DNA of 64,000 nt from an uncultured Bacteroidales bacterium (GCA_900316055.1 ONBK01000004.1:124001-188000); one strand, 5' to 3'. Positions 49,788-58,462 are shown, counted from the stretch's first letter. Numbers and translations are program-made. The notes: generated by a model from the letters alone, not told the origin.

Positions 49788-50447
49788 TTACCATTCCTTT
49801 ATTATCTCCTCATATTCACAAACTATTTTATATTCATTATCAACTACAAAATATTTTTTTAACAGGAACATTGTATTCTTTGTTGTGTCATCCCTGTCAA
49901 GTAAAAAATCTTCGTTAAAGGATACCTCTACTTTGTTATTGTTAGTTTTGTTAATGACAAGTGATTCTTCGTAAATGTTACTTATCTTACCGCGGACACC
50001 AAACTTTCTATTGTAAGATTTATGGAGTTTTACGACAGAGTCAATGTCAATGTTATAAGAATTATAATAACGTTCAACAATAGGTGAATATAATTTTCTA
50101 CATTCAATGTAATTGCTGCTATTTGTTATGGTCCTATAGTCTTCTATCAATGTTTGTATTCTTTCTTCGTCGGGAAATTTTGTGGTGCTATTACTACAGG
50201 TTGTGTTAGATAGTATTGCCATTAAAACCGGAACAATTATTCCTATTACGGTTAGCACAATCTTAAGTTTTTCTCTTTTTTCCGAACCGAGGTCTTTCCC
50301 TGTAAAGTTAATGTATGTATTATTAAGCTGAATAGTACCATCTGCGTTTGAGTTATCCTTTGATATTATCAACATTGATTTTTTTCGCCGATTATTTTTC
50401 TTTCTCAATGACTTGGTGCGCTTTTTCTTCTTTTTTCTCTTATTCAT
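49788..50447 (-). CDS. Membrane-anchored protein of unknown function (island)
   Basis: 219 aa from ATG 50447 (MNKRKKKKKRTKSLRKKNNRRKKS); the frame runs further upstream to 50573 but through the inverted-repeat region. A very basic N-terminal 25 residues, then a single membrane segment (LKIVLTVIGIIVPVLMAIL, about 72-90), then an acidic mixed domain (EDYRTITNSSNYIECRKLYSPIVERYYNSY, VNNKVEVSFNEDFLLD-like). No known family. AT-rich codons contrast with the core genes and point to transfer. Confidence 0.6.
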   Translation of the reverse strand: MNKRKKKKKRTKSLRKKNNRRKKSMLIISKDNSNADGTIQLNNTYINFTGKDLGSEKREKLKIVLTVIGIIVPVLMAILSNTTCSNSTTKFPDEERIQTLIEDYRTITNSSNYIECRKLYSPIVERYYNSYNIDIDSVVKLHKSYNRKFGVRGKISNIYEESLVINKTNNNKVEVSFNEDFLLDRDDTTKNTMFLLKKYFVVDNEYKIVCEYEEIIKEW

Positions 50448-50564
50448 GTGCTGCCTTTTTTGCAAAGATACAAAGAAATATCGAATTGACAAGAAAGACT
50501 TTTCAACAATATTTAATGTGCTCCTCTTGCAACACGAGATTTCATTCTCATCTTTTTGTAAAAA

Positions 50565-50640
50565 CATGAGCATGATTCCGAAAAATCATGCTCATGAATG
50601 ATGTAGGTCATGCTCATGTTTTTCTAAAATCATGAGCATG
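50565..50640. repeat. Four copies of CATGAGCATG in inverted arrangement
   Basis: CATGAGCATGATT at 50565 pairs with AATCATGCTCATG at 50584-50596 (13-bp stem). TCATGCTCATG at 50609 pairs with CATGAGCATGA at 50631-50641. They sit between two minus-strand genes; the second hairpin could end transcription of the 585-aa gene. Confidence 0.8.
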
Positions 50641-50642
50641 AA

Positions 50643-52400
50643 TCAAAACGGCAGGTCATCGTTGTCTTGCTTTTCTTTGTTCATGTAAGCATCCACTCCC
50701 TTTTGTATATCCAATATTCTTTTGTAGATACACGCTTTCAAGTGTCTTACTTTGTTGTCTTGTTTCGGACATTCGTTAAGGTATGCATAAGCCTTTAGCA
50801 TGACGGCAAATTCCTCCTCTTTACCAAAGTATAAATTTAAATTGTACTTTTTGTATTCCCCAAAGTCTCGGTAGTATAATAATCCTAAACCATAGTATGA
50901 ATATTGCAAAACATAATCACAAAAGGCATCTTTTGGTTTCTGATTCTCATCTTCTTCATATATTTGATTCAGACACACATCTATTGCCTCCCTATACAGT
51001 TTCTCGGCCCTATCAATTTGAGGAGCACCTCCAAAGACTGCAGAATGCCATGTTACAGCATCATTATATAATCCAATAATATTTCCAGCCTTTGCTGCCA
51101 GATGTGTATAGTTAATGAATTGAGACATCTCGTGTCCTGAATAGTACCATAGGGAGAGATTTAGCATACTGTTTGCAACACCATGATCCGCAGCCAATTT
51201 GAAATATTCAATAGCTTTTTCGGTATCCTTGCTTAGCAGTTTTATTGCTAGATTATTATATGCTTCATATACCCCATTATTTGCGGCATATAGTAGTTGG
51301 TTCTCTTCTGTTCCATCTACAATTCTATCACATTGTGACAACACATACCTGACTGGTTCAAGAAAGACCCTACCAGGAGCACGTAACACAGCAGGTTCTT
51401 CTGGCTCATCAAGAATATCTTTTGTATTCAATACATTCTCAATGTAATCAATATTATCGCCCATTGGAAAATGTTCTGTCCAATAGTCGACATAAAAGTG
51501 TGTATGGCAATAGTGTTCAACAATATCTTTGCATTTAGGACAAAATGATACTTGTCCACCATATGCGACATCTCTAAATCCATACCAAATCAGTTTTGCG
51601 GAATCTGTACCGCATTTGCAGCATGGAAGATGCCTACCACTTTCAAAATCTGACGTCACGGGATCTGAGCTCAATGATTCCAAAGTGGACAACATTTTTT
51701 GTTTATTCTCTAAAAAATGGGTATAATGGATTGGCTCTGAACAGAAAAGGATATTTTGTATTCTGTTTTGAGAATTAAACCAGGACACCACAATCATTGC
51801 ACCACAGTAACGCTTTTCTCCATTGTAGAACAATATTTCTAATGCCTCAGTTGAAAAATATTTGGCTTCTACAATCTTGTATTTGTGGGTTAATCCCTTT
51901 TCAGCTTGTCGCTTTAACCAATTGCTCCAATATTGTTCAACATTAGATTTACCCGTGGTTTTGTCAAATAGTTTTTCGTCATACAATACTTGACATACGT
52001 TGTCGTCCAACAAGGAAAAGAAAGATAATAGGTCTCTATTGAGCAAACCATTTGCCATACATAAAGACGCATTTTTCTGTAAAGTGTCATCAATGCCATC
52101 CGCTATATCCACTTCGTCAATTTTCAGTTCCGCATATTCCTTTTCAAAATCATCTTTTGTCTTTAGATGTTTTTTGGCTTCTCTGTTGCGACGCTCCTTG
52201 GGGTCAAAAGCCTGTATCAATACATAAAATATGCCGGCAATAGGATATATAGGTAGCGGTAAGATTATTTTCCAAAGAGGTTTCTTCTCTACCAAATCAC
52301 CCCAGGGCCAAGTATCATGTTGCCTACGGAATATGACTACAGACATTATGGCAATCGCCACAACCAAATATACAATTAAGATAATGCTAAGAGTACTCAT
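50643..52400 (-). CDS. Membrane-anchored zinc-ribbon and Sel1-repeat protein (island)
   Basis: 585 aa. Two membrane segments near the N-terminus (about 5-25: IILIVYLVVAIAIMSVVIF; about 43-63). Then a cytoplasmic part with a CxxC...CxxC zinc-ribbon-like cluster (CCKCGTDS near 260, FCPKCKD near 290). The C-terminal 220 residues carry Sel1/TPR-like repeats (AYNNLAIKLLSKDTEKAIEYFKLAADHGVANSMLNLSLWYYSG). Sel1 repeats bind proteins. It follows the 188-aa gene by 27 bp, so both are probably in one operon. Function unknown; the setting suggests a defence or stress role. Confidence 0.7.
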   Translation of the reverse strand: MSTLSIILIVYLVVAIAIMSVVIFRRQHDTWPWGDLVEKKPLWKIILPLPIYPIAGIFYVLIQAFDPKERRNREAKKHLKTKDDFEKEYAELKIDEVDIADGIDDTLQKNASLCMANGLLNRDLLSFFSLLDDNVCQVLYDEKLFDKTTGKSNVEQYWSNWLKRQAEKGLTHKYKIVEAKYFSTEALEILFYNGEKRYCGAMIVVSWFNSQNRIQNILFCSEPIHYTHFLENKQKMLSTLESLSSDPVTSDFESGRHLPCCKCGTDSAKLIWYGFRDVAYGGQVSFCPKCKDIVEHYCHTHFYVDYWTEHFPMGDNIDYIENVLNTKDILDEPEEPAVLRAPGRVFLEPVRYVLSQCDRIVDGTEENQLLYAANNGVYEAYNNLAIKLLSKDTEKAIEYFKLAADHGVANSMLNLSLWYYSGHEMSQFINYTHLAAKAGNIIGLYNDAVTWHSAVFGGAPQIDRAEKLYREAIDVCLNQIYEEDENQKPKDAFCDYVLQYSYYGLGLLYYRDFGEYKKYNLNLYFGKEEEFAVMLKAYAYLNECPKQDNKVRHLKACIYKRILDIQKGVDAYMNKEKQDNDDLPF

Positions 52401-52427
52401 TGTTTCAACATGAAATTATGTTAATAA

Positions 52428-52994
52428 TTATGGTTTACGTATAGGCTCTGGCTCATATTCATCCATTTCTTCTTTGCAGTAGTCACATAATGCCAAACCT
52501 TTGTCGCAAAACTCGTAGCCTTTTGCCGTATATGTGGACGTACTCTTTCTCTCACATTTATCGTTCCAATGATAAATGCCGTTTGGCTCGTCCACATACC
52601 ATTCGGTACATTCAAACCTGTATTGTTTTTTGTGGTTGTTGGATAGTATGCATGCAGCGATACCTACTACTATCAAAGCAATTCCCCATATTGCCGTTAG
52701 CGAATATATGGGAGATTTTGACTTGAAGACACGATATAGCAGCAATCTGTCAATGACAAATATTAGCGAAATAATGTATGCAATAAACAAAATGGAAAAA
52801 CCACTTGCAATAGAGAACAAGTCGCAGACGATACTCCAGTGACAGACAAAAGTAAGCCCCAGCAGTACAAAGAATACAGGAGTGCCAATGCGAACTATTG
52901 GTATTGCAAAATCCGAGACGAAATCATAGTAATCGCCAGTAATATGCATAAGAAAAGATTCCTTTTGCGCTATTTCTTTTTCGTGATTGTTCAT
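52428..52994 (-). CDS. Membrane protein with C-terminal zinc-binding cysteines (island)
   Basis: 188 aa from ATG 52994 (MNNHEKEIAQKES), which overlaps the previous stop (TAATG). About three membrane segments (VFFVLLGLTFVCHWSIV; GFSILFIAYIISLIFVID; IWGIALIVVGIAACIL), then a short outside or cytoplasmic tail with ECTEWYVDEPNGIYHWNDKCERK and CDKGLALCDYCKEEMDEYE, which probably bind a metal. No known family. Part of the 53353-50643 operon. Confidence 0.6.
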   Translation of the reverse strand: MNNHEKEIAQKESFLMHITGDYYDFVSDFAIPIVRIGTPVFFVLLGLTFVCHWSIVCDLFSIASGFSILFIAYIISLIFVIDRLLLYRVFKSKSPIYSLTAIWGIALIVVGIAACILSNNHKKQYRFECTEWYVDEPNGIYHWNDKCERKSTSTYTAKGYEFCDKGLALCDYCKEEMDEYEPEPIRKP

Positions 52995-53353
52995 TATAAC
53001 ACTATTGCAATGATAGATATTATCAATCCGGCAAATACCCAAGCCATTATTTTTATCTCAGAATATCCCTGGGAACAAAATCTACACATATTGTCAAGTG
53101 ACCATTGTGTATGTGTTCCGCTTATTACACCCGCAATCAGCATCGGAATAAATATCGCGATAGGAATGGCAATGATTACTGCCCAATACCAATCTAATCC
53201 CATGGAGATGATTGCTAAAAAAAATGCCACAATTGATATTATTAATGCAATCCCTGTTCTTGGACGATTGACTTCTGCAATAGATGCCGCACTACCTAAT
53301 GACAAGCCAATGGTACACAAAATAATTGCGATAACAGCAAGTATTATATTCAT
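52994..53353 (-). CDS. Small polytopic membrane protein (island)
   Basis: 119 aa with three to four membrane segments (IILAVIAIILCTIGLSLGSAA; IALIISIVAFFLAIISMGL; WAVIIAIPIAIFIPMLIAG; AWVFAGLIISIIAIVL). It is the first gene of the island operon and follows the structured RNA candidate. Its stop overlaps the next start by one base. Function unknown. Confidence 0.6.
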   Translation of the reverse strand: MNIILAVIAIILCTIGLSLGSAASIAEVNRPRTGIALIISIVAFFLAIISMGLDWYWAVIIAIPIAIFIPMLIAGVISGTHTQWSLDNMCRFCSQGYSEIKIMAWVFAGLIISIIAIVL

Positions 53354-53427
53354 ATTTCAAATTCCCTTGTTTGTGTCGGGCACAACTACTTCGCCATCCA
53401 GCCCCCGATAGCAAGTATTCAAAAGAA

Positions 53428-53631
53428 GCGTGGGCCTGTATGTCTCACATCGTACTTGAAGGTCGTCGGAAACCTGAATTATCGAATGTAATAACAGCCC
53501 ACGCTATCAGCGTGAAGCCATTATACAACCTTGATAATTCCACTTGAAAAGTTCCGACGTTCTCAAGTACAAGGAAGCATAACGCTTCTAATAATTAACT
53601 TTCGGCCTTGAGATTTCACTCTCAAAACCGA
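53428..53631 (-). ncRNA. Candidate structured RNA or leader with two exclusive folds
   Basis: On the minus strand, from about 53630 downward: a hairpin with stem TTGAGA/TCTCAA inside TCGG/CCGA (53602-53631); then a long rod with GTACTTGA (53452-53459) / TCAAGTAC (53563-53570), CGTCGGAA (53464-53471) / TTCCGACG (53552-53559), GAATTATC/GATAATTC and an apical CACGCT/AGCGTG. The GCCCACGC at 53497-53504 can pair instead with GCGTGGGC at 53428-53435, which would break the apical hairpin. A -7 promoter box (53635-53642) lies just upstream. It could be a regulatory leader of the membrane-protein operon or a separate small RNA. Confidence 0.45.
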
Positions 53632-53634
53632 CTG

Positions 53635-53642
53635 CAAAAATA
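53635..53642 (-). promoter_or_regulatory. -7 promoter box before the RNA candidate
   Basis: TATTTTTG on the minus strand. RNA would start near 53628. It lies just past the terminator of the CBS-HEPN gene, so a new transcript begins here. Confidence 0.55.
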
Positions 53643-53673
53643 CACATTTTTTTCTAATATGGGGAAATAGTAT

Positions 53674-53713
53674 TTATAAAAAAAGAAGAAAGCCTATAAT
53701 TATAGGCTTTCTT
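53674..53713 (-). terminator. Terminator of the CBS-HEPN gene
   Basis: A perfect 28-bp palindrome (AAGAAAGCCTATAA and its complement, 53686-53713) followed on the minus strand by CTTTTTTTATAAA. Strong rho-independent form. Confidence 0.88.
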
Positions 53714-53757
53714 AAATGCACAAACCATATCTTTATAGGCGCAGCTAAAGCGTTATA

Positions 53758-54735
53758 TCAATCATGTTTATAATGTACCAATACTCGCAAATAGTCCACG
53801 AAACGTTTTAATAGTTCTTTTTTGCCATCATCCAATCCTGATGGGCGAAAATGCATTACATCATTCCGAATACCTCTAATGACTTCAAGTTCTTCCACAA
53901 AAGTCTTCCTGTCAGCAGCAATTTTCAATTTCTTCCATTGCTTTTCATTGCCAAAGATAGTTACATAATCGCCAAATGTCATTTCATCAATTGAAGATAT
54001 CTCTTGCTCATCTTTACAACATAATTTTTTCAAATCCTCTACCAATATTTTATCTCGTAACAAGTTTCGCAGATGCCCCTCTAATTCACTCAAAAGAACA
54101 AATGGTTCTGACTCTTCAATAAACTGAGTAGTTACGTCTGTTGCAGTAACTATGCCATACAAGGACTTATCCTTGGCAAGTACAACTGCAAAATCATGTT
54201 TCTTTACAATTTCAATTGCCTGTATCAGCGGCGTATCTGGACTTAGTGTTGCAACGTCAGGTTCAATGTAGTCTTTTACCATATCTGAATTAATGCCGTT
54301 GATTTTTGCCTTTGATATGGTTTTCCATGAAATATATCCAACTAGATTACGAACATTCCCATTGATAACAGGTAACTGCGAGAAATCATAGCTTTGCATG
54401 ATAGTCGTTGCTGCCAATAATGGTGCGTCGTTATTCACATAGGACGGAATTGTATTAGCAGAATCCAGGGAATTAATCCTACGAATAGGATCAATAGGTA
54501 TTTCTGTTTTTGCTACAGGTTTATGATCTATGGAAATGAATTCGTCAATCCAAACGTCGTTATAGTGAGGGGTGACCATAAGAGAGTTGTCATTCAGAAA
54601 TTTGTCAACCCAATAGCAGTTCCCAGGAGTGCGTCTTTCAAATCCAAATGCATTGAAAAGTTGTCTGGGTGTAATCTTCCTGGGTTTCTTGTCAGCGCTA
54701 ATCTCTTTTGCAATTTTCTCAATGTCAATTTCCAT
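53758..54735 (-). CDS. CBS-pair protein with C-terminal HEPN-like domain
   Basis: 325 aa. The N-terminal 80 residues (KKPRKITPRQLFNAFGFERRTPGNCYWVDKFLND) look like a small winged or DNA-binding-like module. A CBS pair follows (about 90-210: APLLAATTIMQSYDFSQLPVINGN; TPLIQAIEIVKKHDFAVVLAKDKSLYGIVTATDV), which usually binds adenine nucleotides. The C-terminal part carries RNDVMH (290-295), the Rx4H motif of HEPN RNases. A nucleotide-sensing CBS unit joined to a possible RNase would fit a stress or phage-defence switch; this is an inference. Own promoter and terminator; AT-rich codons. Confidence 0.65.
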   Translation of the reverse strand: MEIDIEKIAKEISADKKPRKITPRQLFNAFGFERRTPGNCYWVDKFLNDNSLMVTPHYNDVWIDEFISIDHKPVAKTEIPIDPIRRINSLDSANTIPSYVNNDAPLLAATTIMQSYDFSQLPVINGNVRNLVGYISWKTISKAKINGINSDMVKDYIEPDVATLSPDTPLIQAIEIVKKHDFAVVLAKDKSLYGIVTATDVTTQFIEESEPFVLLSELEGHLRNLLRDKILVEDLKKLCCKDEQEISSIDEMTFGDYVTIFGNEKQWKKLKIAADRKTFVEELEVIRGIRNDVMHFRPSGLDDGKKELLKRFVDYLRVLVHYKHD

Positions 54736-54765
54736 AATTATTTCGATTTATTCATTTTCACAATA

Positions 54766-54773
54766 CAAAAATA
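54766..54773 (-). promoter_or_regulatory. -7 promoter box of the CBS-HEPN gene
   Basis: TATTTTTG on the minus strand, about 30 bp before ATG 54735. Confidence 0.55.
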
Positions 54774-54909
54774 CAAATAAAATCTAAATCAACCAAATCT
54801 TATTCAGAAATTGTATTTCTCAATTGATAGCTGCAGCTGAATTTTACTCATCAAGAATGCGGGGCGAAGCTAACAGCCGCCCTTTGCCAGACAAGTCCGC
54901 CACCTCAAG

Positions 54910-55980
54910 TCATCTATCCTGGTTGTGGGTAATATTTAAAGCCAAATACAGATAGAAGAACGCCTCGGGATTGGACTTCTTTAATTTGTTGAGTTTTGTG
55001 TACTCATAGTCGGTAAATAGCCAATCTGCCATCCTCTCCAATTGCAGATTGCTATATTTTTCCAATGCAGCGCCATCGGATGATTCTATCAACGATACAA
55101 GATAAAAGGCTTTGGCGGCAGATAAGATGGCCTTCTCCAGATGGTATGGCTCAGAGAAGATGTGGGAGGATGCCTGTTTGATTCCCCGCACAAGCACAGG
55201 ATACTCGACATTGTTTCGACCATGACGAAAACAGATAGACAGCGCATGGTCCATCGTGTCATGAAGGATGTCTTCGACCAAATATTGCGCATCACGATAT
55301 CTTATTTCTTGCTGGGCAATCGTGCGATACACTGCGACGATTGTCTTTATGTCGTCCGCTTTGTCGAACAATAGTCCTATGTCGTACAACTGCTTTATTA
55401 TTTCCATTCCACATTCGTTGTCCCCTTTGCGGTAAGGTACACCAACTGTTTGTGGAGCAAAAGCTGTCAGTTTGTCTGCAATCAGGTTGTTGACATCAGG
55501 AACTTTGACCACTCTGTTTTCGCCCTCTGTTGAGAGGAAAACGTTGTCAATGGGCCGTTCAATTATTCGGCAGTAAGGGACTTGCTCGAAAAGAATGTCT
55601 AACAATATGTATGATTCTTTGTTTTCAACGGCAGAAGGATAATAAAACTTAAAGTGACCCTTTGGTACCGATCCAGTCACTCGGGCCTGTTCTTCAATGC
55701 GGGAAAAGTTTTTGCCAAAAGCAACCTGCTGGAGCAATGCAGTTAAATCCGTAGTATCAGGGGGAAGTATAATGTCGATATCGATAGACAGTCGGCGAGG
55801 CTCTCGGAATATAAGCATTAGTGCAGTGCCACCTTTGAAAACGAAAGGAAGCGTGGATTCGGCAAGACCTTCCAGTAATGACAATGCCCTGATGGATTTC
55901 TCAACCAAGATTCTGTCGGCTTTGTATTTCTTGGATATTTGGATAATCCAGTCGGCGGAGAATGAGAGTGGAGCAATCAT
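54910..55980 (-). CDS. AbiEii/AbiGii nucleotidyltransferase-like toxin
   Basis: 356 aa. VFKGGTALMLIFREPRRLSIDIDIIL (about 62-87) holds the GG-T and D-x-D-x residues of the nucleotidyltransferase fold typical of AbiEii. The family is the toxin of type IV toxin-antitoxin/abortive infection pairs and some members modify tRNA. The adjacent upstream gene is the antitoxin, 3 bp away. All visible catalytic residues appear kept. Confidence 0.85.
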   Translation of the reverse strand: MIAPLSFSADWIIQISKKYKADRILVEKSIRALSLLEGLAESTLPFVFKGGTALMLIFREPRRLSIDIDIILPPDTTDLTALLQQVAFGKNFSRIEEQARVTGSVPKGHFKFYYPSAVENKESYILLDILFEQVPYCRIIERPIDNVFLSTEGENRVVKVPDVNNLIADKLTAFAPQTVGVPYRKGDNECGMEIIKQLYDIGLLFDKADDIKTIVAVYRTIAQQEIRYRDAQYLVEDILHDTMDHALSICFRHGRNNVEYPVLVRGIKQASSHIFSEPYHLEKAILSAAKAFYLVSLIESSDGAALEKYSNLQLERMADWLFTDYEYTKLNKLKKSNPEAFFYLYLALNITHNQDR

Positions 55981-55983
55981 AGT

Positions 55984-56694
55984 TTAGTTTATTTCGTCCA
56001 GGATTTCTTCTATTATATTGCGTCGGCCTCTACGACCTGCATAGCGCAGCATCCGGCTGGTATTGACTGCATAAGAAGCAATTGCATTCGCATAAATATC
56101 GACAATCTCTGTGTCTTGAAAAGGAAACAATCGGTCTATGGCAAAATCAACCAGAATTTTCTCCAACGAGGCCATCGGCATATCAGACACCTTAACCGTT
56201 GGAGCATCGACGGCCATATTTCGGACTACAATGTATCCATCATAATAAGGCAGTTCTTCTCTAAGATTACGGTATAAAACAGTGTGGCGATAGGAGTCTC
56301 TTAGTTCATGGTAAGCAGCATCGACAGCATCTCGTTCCACATCGACAAAATAGAGCTGTATGTTGATCAGGTGATGGACAAACATATTTGCCACCGACAA
56401 ATCCCATTGGCAATAACTCGCAAAGGGAAATTGTCGTCGCATAATATCCGCTATCACCTCTGTCTTCCGGTAGATATGAGGTTCAAATATGGTTTTTCTT
56501 CCCAATTTATAAATACCACGCCCGATGGAATAAATGATCCCTTTATTTACTAAAGAATGAATTTTCCATCGAATAGTAGAAATTGGCATATCAGGAATAT
56601 AGCTACGATAGAAACTCACAATATCAAAAGTGGACACTCGTTCGCTGTTTCCCAATACGTTATACAGCTCATCTATATGTAATGTATCGTACAT
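55984..56694 (-). CDS. AbiEi-type antitoxin (winged-helix)
   Basis: 236 aa from ATG 56694 (MYDTLHIDELYNVLGN). The alternative ATG at 56727 lies ahead of the predicted RNA start (-7 box at 56714-56721), so it is less likely. The N-terminus (VSTFDIVSFYRSYIPDMPISTIRWKIHSLVNKGIIYSIGRGIYKL) is a winged helix, typical of type IV antitoxins that bind their own promoter. It is followed 3 bp later by AbiEii, forming the usual two-gene unit. Confidence 0.8.
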   Translation of the reverse strand: MYDTLHIDELYNVLGNSERVSTFDIVSFYRSYIPDMPISTIRWKIHSLVNKGIIYSIGRGIYKLGRKTIFEPHIYRKTEVIADIMRRQFPFASYCQWDLSVANMFVHHLINIQLYFVDVERDAVDAAYHELRDSYRHTVLYRNLREELPYYDGYIVVRNMAVDAPTVKVSDMPMASLEKILVDFAIDRLFPFQDTEIVDIYANAIASYAVNTSRMLRYAGRRGRRNIIEEILDEIN

Positions 56695-56713
56695 CTTTGC
56701 TCTATTTGACGGT

Positions 56714-56721
56714 GCAAAGAT
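56714..56721 (-). promoter_or_regulatory. -7 promoter box of the AbiE pair
   Basis: TATCTTTG on the minus strand; RNA would start near 56707. It decides the antitoxin start. Confidence 0.55.
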
Positions 56722-56916
56722 ACGCAAATTTTTGGCAATAAATAAAAATTATTGACAATAATTTGATTATATCAATTGTATTATGCCACATTTGTTAGTG
56801 TTTTATTCATACGGTATCAGCGGTATAATGTGTTTTTATTTGATAGCTGGTTTCTTGTATGGTTGTGCAATAAACTGAGGATTATGCCGTTGTTGTAAGC
56901 GACGAAATAAGCTACT

Positions 56917-58287
56917 ATGAAATTCTTGAAATGGCTGGGGTTTGACCCTGAAAAGCACAGCGTCAGGACGGAGATTCTCGCCGGCCTGACCACGTTCCTC
57001 ACGATGGCCTATATCCTGGCCGTGAATCCCAATGTCTTCGACGCGCTGGGCGGAGAGATGTCGAAAGCCAACGGCGCCGTCTTCACCGCCACGGCCCTCG
57101 CCGCCATCATAGGCACGCTGGCGATGGCTTTCATCGCCAAGAAGCCCTTCGCCCTTGCACCCGGCATGGGGGTCAACACGTTCTTCGTCTACACCGTCTG
57201 CATCGCCATGGGCCACTCCTGGCAGTTTGCGCTGACGGCGGTATTCCTGGAGGGCATCGTCTTTATCATCCTCACACTCACCAACGTGCGCAAGTGGATT
57301 GTCGACGCGCTGCCCCTGTCGCTGAAATATGCCGTGGGGGCAGGCATCGGATTGTTCATTGCTTTCCTCGGGTTCCAGAACGCCGGCATCGTCGGCCACG
57401 GTCCTTCTTTTGTGGCCCTCGGCTTCAAACTGCCCGACGACTCCTTCAACGGCACCGCCCTGCTGGGCATCTTAGGTCTTATCATTACGGGAGCCTTGGT
57501 GATGAAAGGCGTCCGCGGCGGCATCCTCTGGGGCATCCTCGCCACGACGGCGCTGGGACTCATCCCCATTTACAATGTAGTGGGCGACGACGGCACCGTG
57601 AGCCGCGTGGCCCTCACCACGCTCAGCGACATCGTCTCGTTACCTCCAAGCATCAAAGATATCGCCTTCCAGTTCACCTGGAGCGAGCTCACCAGCACCA
57701 AGGGCATCCTTGACACCCTCGTGGTGCTCTTCACCTTCCTCTTCCTCGACATCTTCAACACGATGGGTACCATCATCGGCGTGAGCGAGAAAGCCGGATA
57801 TATCGACAAGGAGGGTAATATCGACGGCATCAACGAGTGCTTCATGGCCGACTCGATAGGCACCCTCTGTGGCGCCGCCCTCGGTACCAGCACCACGACC
57901 ACCTTCGTGGAGAGCGCCGCCGGCGTGGCCGACGGCGGCCGCACAGGCCTCACCGCCTTCTCCACCGCCGCCTTCTTCGCCATTGCGCTCCTCTTCGCCC
58001 CCCTATTCCTCGCCATACCCGCGGCAGCCACAGCCCCCGCACTCATCGTGGTGGGCATGATGATGATGTCGCCCATCGCGAAAATCAACTGGGAAGACCC
58101 CGTCGAGGCCCTGCCGGCCTTCATCACGATGGCGGTGATGCCCTTCTGCTTCAGCATCAGCGACGGCATCCTCATAGGCCTCATCAGCTACGTGCTCCTC
58201 AACGCCTGCTGCGGACGTTTCAAGAACATCACCCCCACCATGTGGGTGCTGGCCGTGCTCTTCATCCTGCGGTATATATTCATTTAA
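56917..58287 (+). CDS. NCS2-family purine permease (AzgA-like)
   Basis: 456 aa with about 12-13 membrane segments. The N-terminus (EILAGLTTFLTMAYILAVNPNVF) and ALAPGMGVNTFFVYTVC are NCS2 AzgA-like (adenine, guanine, hypoxanthine/H+ symport). Further family blocks: FTFLFLDIFNTMGTIIGV and GTLCGAALGTSTTTTFVESAAGV, which hold residues of the binding site. The exact purine is not readable. It lies at the right edge of the AT-rich island, with a return to GC-rich codons. Confidence 0.9.
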   Translation: MKFLKWLGFDPEKHSVRTEILAGLTTFLTMAYILAVNPNVFDALGGEMSKANGAVFTATALAAIIGTLAMAFIAKKPFALAPGMGVNTFFVYTVCIAMGHSWQFALTAVFLEGIVFIILTLTNVRKWIVDALPLSLKYAVGAGIGLFIAFLGFQNAGIVGHGPSFVALGFKLPDDSFNGTALLGILGLIITGALVMKGVRGGILWGILATTALGLIPIYNVVGDDGTVSRVALTTLSDIVSLPPSIKDIAFQFTWSELTSTKGILDTLVVLFTFLFLDIFNTMGTIIGVSEKAGYIDKEGNIDGINECFMADSIGTLCGAALGTSTTTTFVESAAGVADGGRTGLTAFSTAAFFAIALLFAPLFLAIPAAATAPALIVVGMMMMSPIAKINWEDPVEALPAFITMAVMPFCFSISDGILIGLISYVLLNACCGRFKNITPTMWVLAVLFILRYIFI

Positions 58288-58372
58288 ATAGTTGTCGTAC
58301 ACGGCAGGTCCTCCTCAAAGGCTCGTCAAGGTCGCTCGACTTTCGCAACTTCCGAGAATGTCAAAAATAAAT

Positions 58373-58403
58373 TTTGCCATTCCACTCAATTTTTGTATCT
58401 TTG
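58373..58403 (+). promoter_or_regulatory. Promoter 1 of the LRR gene
   Basis: TTTG at 58373, 19 bases, TATCTTTG at 58396-58403: a perfect match to the consensus. Confidence 0.75.
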
Positions 58404-58454
58404 CAGTTGATTCCATTTCATCTTCAACCCCATGAAGAAATGAAAAAAAAGTCG

Positions 58455-58462
58455 TATCTTTG
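58455..58462 (+). promoter_or_regulatory. Second -7 box before the LRR gene
   Basis: TATCTTTG again, 59 bp downstream of the first; no TTTG at the -33 position. It may be an alternative start. Confidence 0.45.

Noticed and set aside
53428..53570. Reading the inverted repeats near 53.5 kb as an integron attC site or retron RNA.
   Set aside because: No integrase or reverse transcriptase lies nearby and the attC core sites are absent; a leader or small RNA fits better.
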